The position numbers were made by a program, and so were the translations under genes. The notes beneath the pieces were generated by a model. That model saw nothing but the letters and a program-made list of their open reading frames with translations, made no database searches and was not told the origin of the DNA. This document shows, in pieces, positions 10,935 to 24,000 of a stretch of 64,000 nt of DNA. Source of the stretch: Fasciola hepatica (Eukaryota > Platyhelminthes > Trematoda > Plagiorchiida > Fasciolidae); the NCBI GenBank assembly GCA_948099385.1, contig CANUEZ040000116.1, positions 11,928,501 through 11,992,500 on the forward strand, read 5' to 3'. Position 1 is the stretch's first letter, and every line of letters starts with the position of its first letter.

Positions 10935-11550
10935 GGAGAGTTCTCCTAAAATACTGCTATCCTGAATAGTTTTATTGGCAGGATGATGCAACGACATCAA
11001 GACAGGCCGCCACAGACAGTAACTGGAAAGAAGCCAGCCTATGTCCGTTTGCCATTCAAAAGAGATATGGAAACTGAAGTTATTCTACAAAGACTAACAG
11101 AAGCAGTCAGTAGAACATTTTACGCAGCACAACTAGAAATTAAGTTCGAGTCCAAACGGACCCTGTGTTCTCGACTAAACGAGAGAATGTCAGATTCTGC
11201 AGCATCTTTCTGTGTGTATTCATTCACCTGTTCCTGTGGAACCAGGTAGGTTGACCGCACGACAAGGCGCTTATCCGAACGCGTTCGTAAACACCACCCG
11301 TCTTGTTTGCACACAGGAGCAATTAAGGCAATTAGGAGTGTTGTGTGGTCACACCTTGTGGAGTAAAACCATTCGGTAGAGATGATAAACGCTTTTAGCC
11401 CCATTTACAAAGTCCGGAGCAAGCAATCAAGACTTGTCAAGTTTCGCATTTTAGCCACAGCCGAAGCCTGGAGTATTCGACTCTACAATCCTCCCCAATG
11501 TGCTCACAAACAACCTGTGCAAGCACTTAAACTCCCATACCCCCCCCCCC
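10935..11550 (+). mobile_element. Penelope-like retroelement remnant: reverse-transcriptase tail and GIY-YIG endonuclease
   Basis: One reading frame from 10983 encodes a Lys-Lys-Pro-x-Tyr-Val-Arg-Leu-Pro-Phe motif, then VYSFTCSCGTR, TTRRLSERVRKHHP, AIRSVVWSHLVE and a tail with AEAWSIRLYNPP. These are the landmarks of the C-terminal GIY-YIG nuclease of Penelope-like elements, including the conserved Cys-x-Cys-Gly, the RTTRRL run and the closing Asn-Pro. The frame is broken by TAG at 11247-11249, where the conserved Tyr of the YIG part belongs, and by TAA at 11364-11366. A frameshift near 10975 separates it from an upstream LRRVLLKY piece with its own stop. The fragment is therefore dead. No intact reverse-transcriptase core or terminal repeat lies beside it. 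Confidence 0.85.
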
Positions 11551-13239
11551 TTCTGTTCCCAAACACGTGTGCAACCACTCGATCAATCTTCAGTGCGGTC
11601 AATTTCCCTCCCACGCACACACGTGCACAGACAGATCTGGATCATCATTCCCTTTCGTTGTTTCGAGTCCTATTTATTGTTATATGTTGGCATGAGTACG
11701 AGTAACCGAAAAACGAGCTATTTCGCCACGCGTTTTAGTTCTCAATGTGTTCTGTGGGATTTTTCTTACAACATCAGGTGTCCACTCTCTTGGTAGTACT
11801 ATCAAACTAGTCGATGAAAATTGATCGCTCTTTAGCGTGTGTGAAAAAACGGGTATATACGGAAGTAGTTTTTCATAGAAAGCATCAGTTTGTCATTCAG
11901 AAAATCACTTTCAACAAACAAGTGCGGATAACTGATGAGACTACTTACCAAAACTAACTCGATGAACGCTATTATTTGTATTCCTTGGAAAAAGAGTCTC
12001 TCAGTTCCGTTTGATAACGGATTGCCTGAAGCAATTGTATCACCAGACTTTTGTTTGACTCATGCAATTCAAGACATCACTAGGGGACGAGAAAGCATTT
12101 TGTTATTTTATTCCCAGTATTGTGAAAGGAAGATTTTTCCGATGAACACCCCACGACAATTTTGCTGATTCTGCCTGGCCATCACGAATGGGCAGAAATG
12201 CTCGGATTAGTAAATCAATAATCTAACTGTTCATATAGTCGAAACGAGAATCGCAAAGTATCGGTCAAGGTGTGATTCAGCCTTTCGCGAAAAACATGCC
12301 GAGAATGTGTAGCAATGTCCTTATGAAGAATGTCCTTAGAACACGATATTTTGAGAACTTTCTAGCCAGCTATTTGTTTGGGGGTTGAACAGCCTCCTTC
12401 AGGTTTATTTTTTTTATTTGCCCCAGGATATTTCCGCAATGCAACATATTTGACCAAAATTTGTTATCCTAGTTTAAAATGGGATAGAGTGTGAGTGTTC
12501 AGGTGAAGAAAATCGGAGGATGTGGTCGGGAACTTGCTTCTTGAAGAACAGTCGTTGTTTACCACCAAGTACTTCTACGGGTAAGCCGTATATCGTTCCT
12601 TTAACTCTAACAAGGGTATTGCTTTGAGTCTGTCTTTTTAAATTCCCCTTTCTGGAAACCTGATGTGATTTCTCAGCTGATGCATGTAACTCGCTTTTTG
12701 GTTACATCATTAATTGGTTCCCTTCTTCCTGTTTCACGGACGTCAAGTTATTTATTTTCAAAGAAACAGGAACTGCAATTTCAACCATTTGCACACTCCC
12801 TCACGCAGGGTAGTCACTGCAGATTGTCGCCGTTTAACCGCATCACAGAGACTGGCCGTACTGAATTCGCTCTGCTTCGGATTGGTTCGTGTATAACGCC
12901 GTCATGGGAATGACTGCGACAACACTCATCATCCATCTGACGAGGTCAAACGACCAATCACGCACACTCTTCTCTCGGGACCATGCGCACGCACCCGCCC
13001 ACGTTTGCTAAGTCCATGGATCAAATCCGAGGCGACTGTCAACAGACGATCGATACGGGGCGTATGTATGCGTGTGCCCATATATTCTCCTCTGCGTACA
13101 CGTTTGCTTTTCGCGCGTGTGCGCGCGTACGCACCAGCAAAACGATAATGTTACGGCTCGGAGATACGAGACGAGTGTGCACTCAATCCTCCAACTGTGA
13201 TTGTTAACAGGCCGACTCGTTCACATTTTGTGTTCACCG
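11551..13239. other. Gene-free stretch
   Basis: Contains a short poly-C tract near 11541-11550 and a purine/pyrimidine CG-rich patch around 13080-13135 with repeated GCGTGTG/GCGCG. No recognised coding sequence. Confidence 0.4.
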
Positions 13240-13249
13240 CGAGACAAAC

Positions 13250-13420
13250 AAAACTCTAATCCCGGAAAATTGTACTATCCTCCCTCTGCCGATAATATTT
13301 TTGCCTGGAGACTTCAACAAATACCATCACAACTATTGTTTGGATTGGACACCGGGGAGAACGAAAGCTCGTCGAAGCAGTATATTCGTTTGGTTTTTGT
13401 CGGTTCGTTTAACTGCATAC
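13250..13420 (+). mobile_element. Possible LINE endonuclease (APE-type) fragment
   Basis: The frame through 13304 reads LPIIFLPGDFNKYHHNYCLDW followed by GRTKARR. Hydrophobic residues followed by GDFN and His-His fit the metal-binding core of the apurinic endonuclease domain of non-LTR retrotransposons, where GDFN is usually followed by x-x-H and later by a Gly-Arg segment. The rest of the element is not seen on either side, so this would be a short relic. The match rests on one motif. Confidence 0.4.
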
Positions 13421-14320
13421 AGATACAGTTTATTTTATCATCTGGGAAATCTTTAACCTAGTAGTGAACAAGACATTTACTTACTCTTTTGACTGCACAA
13501 AATTTTCTTTCTGGAGCTAATTTCAGGACCCTCTAGACAAATACGCATAGAATAATTTATTTTCAGTGTGTGCTCACGGGCCTGGAGTCCCTATCTGAGT
13601 CAACAATTCACTCGTCTCTGTTTGTGTTGCACTCCTCGGAAAATATTTTGTGGAATTTAGTCGGCGGCCAATCCAATTCGAGTCAAAGTAGTGTGGGAAA
13701 ACCAACTAACTGATCGGGTAAGTACATCTTGGAAAAACCACGGATATTTTGTGTTCATTAATTGAGTTAATACGACCTTAATTGGTGAAAGCAGTAATGA
13801 GCCTTGATCTTTGATTAATCTCCGGTTATCTGCCTAAACAAGAAGATAGATTACAGAATAATTTTTACGCAGATTTATTAACCACCCCCTCACAGTTATC
13901 ACAGTGTAAAATCTCGTATTTGCTCTCCCGATTGCTCATAAAATAAACAATCTGTTTACTTCCAGAACAAAGGTAAACATCATCCTCAGTTGTTGAAATG
14001 AATGCTTCACATAAACGGCTTTAGTTCTGTTAGATATCTTCTTTGCCAAACAACAACCATTTGAAACTGAGTGGTTTTCATCGACCAACACAAAGTTACC
14101 CGGACAAGATCAAACCAATGGACTGACTAGTTGATTACGGAGAGTTTACAGTTTCAAATTCAAGCTCAGTCACTGGGAGCTCTTGTGTTTGACTGTAATA
14201 ACAATAGTGATATTATTACTACTAATAATAAAAACAGTCTTCTACTTTTTTACATGATATACCTCACTGTGCAATATATTTGGAAGGGGCCATTTCAAAT
14301 TCATTGCTGGTAAGTAAGGA
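13421..14320. other. Gene-free stretch
   Basis: AT-rich, no recognised coding frame or repeat. A short run of AATAATAA-type triplets lies at about 14205-14235. Confidence 0.4.
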
Positions 14321-14324
14321 AATT

Positions 14325-14400
14325 GACCTACCGTGACAGGAATCGAACCCGGCACTTCAAGGTCGTAATTCTAAGATGATGACCGTTCAACCATTGCATT
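14325..14400 (-). mobile_element. tRNA-like SINE head, minus strand
   Basis: The minus strand shows GGGTTCGATTCC (B-box) at about 14340-14351, with decayed A-box sequence near 14395. It lies head to head with the plus-strand block at 14411. Confidence 0.45.
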
Positions 14401-14410
14401 TTTGAATCAT

Positions 14411-14525
14411 CAGTGGTGGAAGCTGCCAACTGGTACTCTTGAGGTACGAGGTTCGAATCCCATCCCTACGGCAGGTAACCCTTGACGGTAGAGTGAACTT
14501 CACTACCTCCTGGTTAATAGCCAAA
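14411..14525 (+). mobile_element. tRNA-like SINE head, plus strand
   Basis: GTGGTGGAAGCTGCCAACTGG (A-box side), then GAGGTACGAGGTTCGAATCC with a clear B-box and a GGCAGGTAACCC body. Resembles the reverse of 9911-9985. Too diverged in the arms of the cloverleaf to be a functional tRNA gene. Confidence 0.5.
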
Positions 14526-16478
14526 CCTTACCTACTAGAGTCTTATTTAGTTCTACACCAATCCAAGTTTCAAAGTCAACGACGGGTTATTCTTGATGTA
14601 GTAGTTGGTAGTTTTGCATTCACATATAATGATGAATTAACAATACCTACGTAACCGGATACTAAAGAAAACAATACATTTAATCTCACACCAGTGTCTA
14701 CTACTATCCAGATTGCGCGTCACGTGCACTGCATACACCGGAATAATCTAATTTACCGGATAGGGATCAAAGGAGCCCGTGACAAGAGTATTAGATTCGT
14801 GTCGCGAACACATCTGGTGCGGCCAGAATAATCGAATCGAGATCGAAATAATTGGCCACCGCTTAGTTTCTCTTTATCACTGGGTTTTGCTCTTGTGAGG
14901 CATGGTTGGATTATGATGTTGGAAGTTGCTTACCAGATCTACTTAATTACGAAAAACGTCAAAGTGTATTGTTCCGCTTGTGTAGCTGATTGGGGATGCT
15001 TTTAAATGGCAATTGCTGACTTTCTTACACAGTTTGCACATGACACTGGGCTCACACTCTGAAATGTCTGCTCTTTATGCAAATGACTCTGAATAAGTAG
15101 AAGACCATGAGTCGGACTTACTACCTGTGAGAAAGAAGAATGAAATAGGTCTGTTGTATAGTAGTCCTGCAGTTACCATTATTGTTAATAATCACCATCG
15201 TCGGTACCGCTATCAGGAAAATTTCCAGACATTTTGGGCGCATACAGTTCGCAAGAGAACCCTCTGACTCACCAGGTTTCATAGCTATGCCTTGTGTGAC
15301 AAAACGATAACTCATGAAAAATGTTTACGCTTTGCTCTGAATTGCTAAGAAATAGTGTTATCAATGCCAGCAGAAGCTGCGCCCTTACAGAGATGATCAC
15401 AAACGTTCCAACCAGAGAAACGAAACTTGAGCAGTCGGATCCCCTACTGAATATGAACAGACAAGGCAGAAAACAAATGCTGCGAGAGGAATTTCCTTCA
15501 CGTATTCTACTCGCCATAAAATTTCAACTTAATTCATACTCCCCAGGTGCAGCTATGCATTCGCAACCGATTGGAGAGTACGAAACGAACTTCTTCCACG
15601 GTATTTATCTTCTGTCTCGTTTGTTCAAAAGAGGCTTAGTTGTCTAGCCCAAATTTCGTAGCATCTGGGTATAGGTCTAGGGATTGCTCGCATATACAGA
15701 TCGAAAAATGGGTGATTAGATTAACTGGAGACAAATAATGTTTTATTTTGTCCATATGCGTGATTAAACATTCTCCAAAAGGGAAATTTAATTTAGTTTG
15801 CTTCCAGCTGATAAATTCCTCTGGGTGATATTCCTCACTTTCAGATTTCACTGCGAATACGTCATCGTATAGCAGAAGCTTACACTACTGCCACAAGCAC
15901 CTTCGAAAAGATCTGTTTTATTTTCGGCAGGCATTTTCAAAGATTACCAGATAACTTGCCCACCAAACGGTGTGCATTGCTGTAAGTATAAAAACTGACT
16001 GAAGAACAAGGTGCTCAATAACTAATACTGTCCACGGTAATCTGAACTTTATACTATAGGAGGCTGGGGTCACAAAAGCCTGTTAGACAAGGAACATGAG
16101 AATATTGGTAGACACTGCCATAGGAGCAGTCCCGTAGTTTACTCAAAGAATAATCCACCCCATATGGTCAGCTCTTCAATGATGCGTATGACATCGTTCA
16201 TGCAGGATGAGCTGCTCTTCGATAAATTCTCTTCACTGTTTGCTCACACCGAGTTGGTAACTGTTCTAGCGATGAAACTAGTACTTTTGTTTCTAATCCT
16301 GCTGAAAGAAAAATGACATCACTTGTGAGTTTGAGACGAGATTGTTCGGTGTGTGGTATTGTTGTGAAGCAGACTCTTGAGAGCCTTTGCGGTCACATCG
16401 TGGTATAAGCGTTGGATTTTCAGTCCCAAAATCCGGCATCAACTCCCTGGACTGATTATTGTTCCCTTCTCCATATAT
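14526..16478. other. Gene-free stretch
   Basis: No recognised gene. A plus-strand frame of about 108 codons (15321-15647) overlaps a minus-strand frame of 82 codons; neither resembles a known domain and both are near the length expected by chance. Confidence 0.35.
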
Positions 16479-16625
16479 ATGTGCATTGATAGTAAGTAGT
16501 ATGTAAACGTGTGGACAAGATTCACCCTGGAAGCACTCCACCGGCTTCGGGTATGCGTACCCGGTACTCTTCTGCCCACTCATCTTCAAACTTGTACACT
16601 CCTATGTTATATCTACACCAGGATC

Positions 16626-16629
<4 letters not shown>
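16479..16629 (-). repeat. Dispersed repeat, copy C
   Basis: On the minus strand it aligns over about 150 bp with the plus-strand copy at 38528-38693. It starts at AATTAGATCCTRG, passes GAAGATRAGTGGG and GAGTACC, then GTACGCATACC, and ends in TTTACATACT-CTTACT-TCAAT. Where the other copy has CTGATGAGCGGC, this one reads CCGAAG and lacks the stem II region, so the hammerhead-like core is lost. Its 5' end abuts an AT microsatellite exactly. Confidence 0.75.

Positions 16630-16670
<41 letters not shown>
16629..16670. repeat. (AT)n microsatellite
   Basis: About 21 perfect AT units, directly joined to the end of dispersed repeat copy C. Confidence 0.95.
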
Positions 16671-16672
<2 letters not shown>

Positions 16673-16699
16673 TGTATTTTTAGAGTGGGAATAAGTGAA

Positions 16700-16728
16700 G
16701 AGGAGGGCAGAGAGAGGGAGAGAGAGAA
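16700..16728. repeat. Imperfect GA-rich tract
   Basis: GAGGGCAGAGAGAGGG and further GA units; a short purine microsatellite. Confidence 0.7.
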
Positions 16729-17908
16729 CGGCTTTGGTTCAACGGTCAATCGTAACTGAGTCTCAGCCCAAACGATTATCATTCCCTTCAGATACCTTAA
16801 AACGACTCACAACCGCACTTTGCTTGGAAATTTTGCGTTTGTAGTATGTCAAGGGAAACATTTATTTATAAAACAGTACGATGATTCTGTATGGTGATCT
16901 ATTGTAGGAAAACTGGTCTGGACTACTAATTTCCAATATCAAGCGACCAATTAGATGAAAGATGGGTAATAGAGCAAGAATATGAAAACAAAGTCATTGA
17001 TACGTGGTTTTATAAAATTCATGGTTTGTGAACGGTAAATCACCGTGAACGTTTCCGAGTTTTGATAGATGTGGACAGATAGGCAAAGATAGAATGTTTG
17101 CACTATTACGGATACTGCAATCCTCTTTTAGGAGAGAAACAGGGTGTAAAGTGTTAGAAAAAAGGCAATGAGAAATCGAATTGTTTGCATCGGAATCGTG
17201 AATGCTTTTCGGTTAACTTGCAGTCGAAAATCATTCAGTAATTTATTTTATATGAAAATCACTAAGTTCCGTGAATACACCACAGGATATGGGACGGATA
17301 CTTCAAAGATGAAAAAGTTTAAATCCAAATTTTTGCTCAAATTTGTCTAGACAGTTGACCTGCAAGTAGTGAAAAATGAATTTTCAGATCAAAACCCGCA
17401 AAAAACACAACCAATCTCTGTTGTTCTAAAACAGTTTGATACGACTATCTTTTCCTTAGTATATGTATCCACGATTAAACTAGAACAGCCACATTCACAA
17501 TCGACCCGTTGCACACTTTCCCTCCATTAATAAGTTCGAAAACGGACCGCGGGACCATCTGGGTTTGGTTGTTTTGTGCGTACACATTTCAGCAGTACAT
17601 CGAATATGACACGGCAAAAATAAAGTCGTTCTAACTATTTGAAAGTTGGATCAATCAGTGCATGCAGAAAATGTATGGGTCATAGAAGCAACCGAGATAC
17701 AGTCGTACTTGAAACCTTGTTAGTTCCGTCTCATTACGAACTACCATTAGACACACTGAATGTGACAGTGCTCGTTGATAGATATTGCTCAAAGCGAAAT
17801 TCAGTCGGAGATCCAAAACCCTAGAGTACAAAAAATAAGGACAAAACTGCACACAGTAGCATGAAGCCATATTGGTGTATTTTTTATGACGTTGCTGCGC
17901 ATAAGTTG
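16729..17908. other. Gene-free stretch
   Basis: No recognised coding sequence, repeat or RNA gene. Confidence 0.4.
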
Positions 17909-18088
17909 GTAACCAAACCTTGAGACCTGGAGTAGAGAACCATATAATGCACCAGCAGGTCGGGTGTGGAAGAGATCCTAACGACGCTGCGGATTACTGT
18001 CCACCACCTGGGTGACGGGTGATGGTGGGATTCGAACCTCTGACCTCGGAGGTGGTAAGCAAAAGCGTTAAGCTACTCGACGACCACT
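17909..18088 (-). mobile_element. tRNA-derived SINE, family 1, copy 1
   Basis: Minus-strand reading starts GTGGTCGTCGAGTAGCTTAA (A-box region). It continues with CCTCCGAGGTCAGAGG and the B-box GGTTCGAATCCCACC, then a non-tRNA body with CCACACCCGACCTGCTGG and GGTTCTCTACTCCAGG. The body matches the copies at 39759 (plus), 48172 (minus) and 27220 (minus). It is the best-preserved copy in the window. Confidence 0.8.
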
Positions 18089-21000
18089 TTTCACTCAGTG
18101 AAATAAGATAGTTAAAACTGCAATACAAAGTGGCACTGGTTAACTGAAGAGCTTGACATCGGTTATTCATCGAATTTCGCAGAAACATTCTGAAAAGGCT
18201 ACTGCCACTCATACTTATAGCATCATCAAAGATTTTTGTAACATGGTCTCATGCGTGTCTACTTCTTGCTTACGCGTGATTATCATGATTTGTCAGTACG
18301 CCCTGAAGGAATTACGGTTCGATTCATTGGCACGAAGTGTTTTTATCTCTGCTTTGGAATGTATCCGAATTCATCCGAAAGGCAGTCCACATGCGTTTGC
18401 AGAAAGCACCTCTGTTGAATATCAAAGCTGGCAGTTTACCTTTCAATCACCATCTCGTGGTGACATGGGATGAATTTACCAAGAAAGAGCTTATTCAACT
18501 GAGTATGTCATAGCAATGAGTATAAAACTTCACGATACAGAAACTGTTGTTTTACTTTTTAAAGTGTTCTTTAGTTAAGGTTATGAGCCATTCTGGCTAA
18601 GTGCGTCTGCTGATCTGACTAGACGGCCGACTCGAAAATATTCCATGTCCCAGTCAGTATGAAATAATCAAATCACTAGTATCGTGAATCTCTCCACTCT
18701 AATTGGCGATAAGTACTTGTGAATCGAACTATCATTTTGCTAGATAATCGACAAAAATGCTGTACAGAACAACAGAACATTTTTGTTCGGTTCTTAGATA
18801 AAACATGGGAATCGACGAAAGATTTGGGTAATCAGACAGTGTTGTATTATTTGGACAGATCAATGTATCCGCCGAAAGAATAGATCGTAAACAAATTACC
18901 CCATCAGCAGTGAGCGCAGGTGTCTCGTGGACAAAGCAAGGCTTATCAATAAATGTAGAATATCGAAGTAGTTCTCTTTTACAGAGACAATTTTATGTTC
19001 TCTCATTTGATCTCCAATCGACGCCCTTCAGTCAGGAATGCGTTGATTCTCGCTTCTGGTTACCTTCTGGATTTTCCATATTTTTCTGCAGTCCAGTGTT
19101 CTTTCGTTGATATTTTTCGCTTTCAGGCTTCTGTTGCTTGATTGCGTGCGAGTAACTTCAAACCTCAAGCAAGAACGTAATACACAGTTGTTTGACAAAA
19201 TTCACCTGTGCATCAGCACTTATGCTCGTCCCTATGAGATAAGGTGTACTAAAACTTTAGGTAAAACGTGGATTGCAGTCTAAGAAAAACACTAATTTAT
19301 ATCTGCCTTTTAATCCAAACGTTTTGCCTTCACTTTATTGCGCTTTAAGTAATTGGACAGTGCATCAAATGCGGGGAGAGACAGCCGACGATCAAAATGC
19401 TGAAGCATAGCTTATGAGCAACTTGGTTTATCTACAATGATCCTGACAGGAACTTTCATAGAAACCTGATAAGGGTTGCCTAAACTACATTTATCCTAGC
19501 GCTAACAGAATGCATTTGAAGGACAGAATAAAAACAGATCAACTGCATACTAAACGCAGGCCATGCGTCACTTCTATCCAAATTCGATAAGCCCTCACTG
19601 ATGACAACATACAAACAACGGCCGCAATGAACGTCGCCTGAAATTCATAACTATTGAGTAGAGCCAGATGCTTGACAGTTCTCGGAAGACTAAAATTTGT
19701 GGAATCACCAGTTTTAAAAGCAAAAAACGTTGATCTTTATAGCTGTCATCATTCAGTGTTATACCCTCTCTCCCTCAGCATCTTTGAGGATCAAAATAAA
19801 TCGCAAGAGGTCGAACCCATAATCCAAAAGCGTATTGCAACATGGGGTGAGACAGGAAAGTTTTCTCTCTTAAAATGTACCCCACTGGTCAATGCTGTTC
19901 AACTCAACGACTGTTGGCAACAGGGAAATCAGAGAGTCTTCAAACAACAAAAAATAGGACTTAGTGCACGTGATTTGATGAGGAAAGAGACAAAAGTGAT
20001 CAAAAACAAACTAGGGCTGGGAATATCTGGTTTTCAGTAGGTGTCCTAATCCAGCAAAGTCCATCTTCACTGAGACATCCATCAAGAGCTTGCTCGCGAA
20101 AACAAAATCATATCCGTCAAACAATCTACTCAAATGCGGATAGGACTAGTTAGGTAAAGTGACATGCGTTCCACGAAAAACACAGGCCATGCTCTGATCC
20201 CACTCTTTTCATCACAGTGATCCTCCACTGGGGGAAACGATGGACTCGTTGTGTGTTTATTGTAGAAGAGTAGTATGTTTAGACGACGAGTTGTCTCCAT
20301 TTTGGGTACTTGATGTTCAACCAACTATTTCTCAAAGGGGAAACACACACAAACAAACATCCCCAGAGACATACTGTCGTACGTTTTAGGACTCAGTGCG
20401 AACAAAAGAACGAGAGGAAAACAGAAATAAGCAAACTTTGTCTTAGGGTTTCCACCTAATCCCTGTGGGGAAACAACACATCTGAGTCCGCTAGTCACAC
20501 ATCGTACAACAGCACTGTTGATGGGTTTCGGTCTGGAAACCTGAAGGAAGAGCATATTACCCAATGGCTGTTTGAAACAGCATCGGAATGACGCTTTGTG
20601 CAATAAGGCAAACCAAGGGTCACATGAGAGCAGAACATACGCCTTTTGTCGCTCTCGTCCTACAATAGGAAACAAATTGTTGCATCGCGATGCCGATTGG
20701 GATTGACATGGAGTTATTTACACAGCAATTAAACTAGTTCTCCGTAGGCAGATACTATCTGGTCCCGGTTTAATTTATTGACGGCTCAAAAATCCTATAT
20801 CACATAGTGTTCAGAGAAATTTTGTACGAATCACATCAAAAACGTCACTGTGATCCATCCTGTGTGGCATTAACCGAACCGACCAACCGATTGTGAATTG
20901 CTTACATCTGTGTTTTTTCCACTTTTCGCCTAATGGTTTCTGTCACTTTTTGACCACGTGTATCATGGCCTACTAGCAAGCACGTAAACCGGTGGAGCTA

Positions 21001-24000
21001 TTTTATCGTCCCTGTGCCGTCCGCAAAAACGCAATGCCCGATGGCTATTACCTTGTCCAAACACATTGGAAAATGTTTTTATTTTTTGCGATCGTGATAG
21101 ATTTAGTGCCGATGACAGATTCTGTCACGGCTAAAACCTGCACTGATTCATTGCTTTCGTCGATGTATCACAATAGTTCTACGACTCTTTCCCCGTGTAC
21201 GTACGGACGTGTTCGATCAGGGTCCAGATAACAAATGTGACCCCTGTTATTTTATAAACATTTCATACGCGACAGACAACAATTTGCAGGGGCGATTATT
21301 GGATAATCATTATGAACATGGATAGGAATGAAAACCTCCGTATGAAAAAGCGTAGTGTTGTTCTTTTGAGAGAAATTTGACATGGATGCAACCTTGAAAG
21401 GATTGAACGCTTTTTGATTGTGATTGTGATCGCAGTTTCATATGACTTTGAGAGGGTATTTCTTCGTTATCAGTTTCACTTGATGTCATCCTCATATACG
21501 AAGGTAGTGTTAAAATGTGACTCCAATAACGATTTTGTTCGGAGTCGGTATATCACATAAATTCAACCATAAACCAAATTCAAATGCAGAGAAACTGTAC
21601 GAACTTACTTCAACTCCCAGAATGCACTAATAATCGCATTCAAATCTAGGCTGTTATGGGGAAGTTAAATAAAAATTAAACCTCTAAAGTGTCAGTGATA
21701 CCACTACACTAAAAGCACGCAACAAAAGAATAGATATGCCCAAGTATCTGAAGATAATCAGCATTTTGCGAATTGAGAGAGCAGAATAGTCTTCCTGGAA
21801 GAACTTCCCTTGTGATGGATGAAATACAATTTATATTGTGAACCCGATAAATTGTGCGCCGTACCGTTGATAACAATCGATGGGGTTGACTTTCATTTAG
21901 TGAAGCGCAAATGAACCAGTGTAATGAGTTCTGCGCCCTTAATCGTACACTGGGGGTGTACGTATAAAATCAATGGCCAACAGGAATTACGATACAAACT
22001 GAATTTCATGGATTCCACGTGGACACCTTTATTACGCACAGAGTGCCAACTTTAGATCTGCCAAAGGCTGACTGATACTGTTTACTTTACTCTACCTTTC
22101 TTTTTAGTGATAATCATCAATTTACCAGGGAAACCTTCTCGAAAACTCCTTCTTACCACGAGACTGCACACACTATTATCCAGGTTGATTGTATTGGTTT
22201 TCGCCTACATATCTTGTTGCTATACCATGCTTTTCATGAGAATTACAAAAAAGTGTTTTCACGCACGAACAAAAATCGTGCTTTGTTTGGCACATGAAGA
22301 CGTTACCGATGGGTTTGCAGAATAGCCTCCTTCTAATCTCTATAAAATTAGTGGAATTTCGAGTTTTCAGTAAACCTTTCTTCAAGTTAGCGGGAACAAG
22401 ATGAGTGTAAAGTAGACCTCTCCCGGATCATCCTTATGTGTTCATACAACAGAAAAGAAACCAAACTGTTTCTCCAGTGAAACTACCATCAACATCGAGC
22501 CTTTAACTGGTTTAATTTGAATGGACGTTGAGTACAAATTCCTGGACAGTGTGTTAAGCACACTGCTACCTCTAGGTCCATTTATCTATCATGCGGTTCT
22601 GTCAAGCGGTATACTTATGGTTACGTAAGGCGTCAAAAACTAAGCCCTAAATAAATATCCCGGTATCTTCAAGTCTCATTAGGACTACGTATCACTCTTA
22701 CGGAATTGTGCTGTGTACTGCCCTACAAGCTCTTTGCAGTTGACTAAAAGTGTTAGGATTTATAGCTTCTGATAGACATACTGGAATGACATTTTCTTGT
22801 TCTGTCCTACGAAGAGGGACAGTTACAAAGACCCCTGGTCAACTACTCCCTCTACCCATCATTTAAGTTACAATAACTTGTATCTGTGAGGTACAACCTG
22901 GATAAATGCAAGTCATGTTCTAGTTAAGGGATTTACCTTCTTTCATATTATTGTGATTCCATGCAGTGTTTACCAGAAGTCAGCTCATTCCTCCCCACAT
23001 ATTCGATACTTCCAAATTCTACGAGAGCTTTTAGAGGCATCATCCACATCGGTTGTCAGTACTGATTATGAGTGATCTCCTTAGTGTATATCATTTTGCC
23101 GGCAAACATGCGTTATTTGTGGTGGCTTTGTCTGTCCCTGGTCAATACTTCTCTCGTATCCTATTATATCGCTTTCTCGTCATGTATTCTTATTACCCCG
23201 TGTACCATGCGTTCACCTGCTGCCCCGTGATGCAGTTAATCATTGCTTAATTTTCACTCTTCCCACTGGACGATGATACGCTGTTTGCAGCGCTCTTCCG
23301 TGGTGGATTGCACTCGTACGATCTGTGAAGACATAGGAAGGAAGGAAATCTCACTAAGTGTAAAAGCTCCGATAAACACGGGAGTGATGATCTTAGTGCA
23401 CTAAAGTCAGAAAATCCAAAAGCACAATTATCAAGGATCTCCATTGTTCTGTGTGTTCAGCCCTCTGTAAATGATCACTCGTATTGGTTCACACAAAACA
23501 TCGTGGTTATCCTCACGTGCGTTGTATGTCCTTGCCACAAATTTCCTTTGCAAAATCTGACTGGTCCAGTGGCATTCAACGCGAGAGAAACAAATTAAGG
23601 AGCTACTGAACAGTCCACCCGATGAACCGGACTCTTCAAAGCCAATTCATTTTATTTCTTACTTCTCAAAGATCTATGTTGTTCCATCGAATGGAGAGCT
23701 CCAACTCATATAACGGCGACGAACTTCGCTGAAAGACAGTTCTCCATCCCGCATCATTGGTGACTTATTGATACTTTCTGCTGTTCTTCATTCCACGCAC
23801 TAAATTCCTTGTTTGCTTGAGCAATTGTTATTATCGTGTTCTATTACCAGAAAAGGGGCTCAGCATCAAAATGATGTCATTGTGGGTGGTAAAGAGTGAC
23901 GGCTGAGGTTCGATGTTCAATCAACAATCGGAGTCGAGTTACAAGGTGGGCGGTTATACAGGTTCTGAATCTCAACATGAAAGAATAATAACCACGGTGT

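Noticed and set aside
19654..20040. 128-codon frame as a gene
   Set aside because: Starts at TTG, no recognised domain, no clear splice sites, and a length expected by chance.
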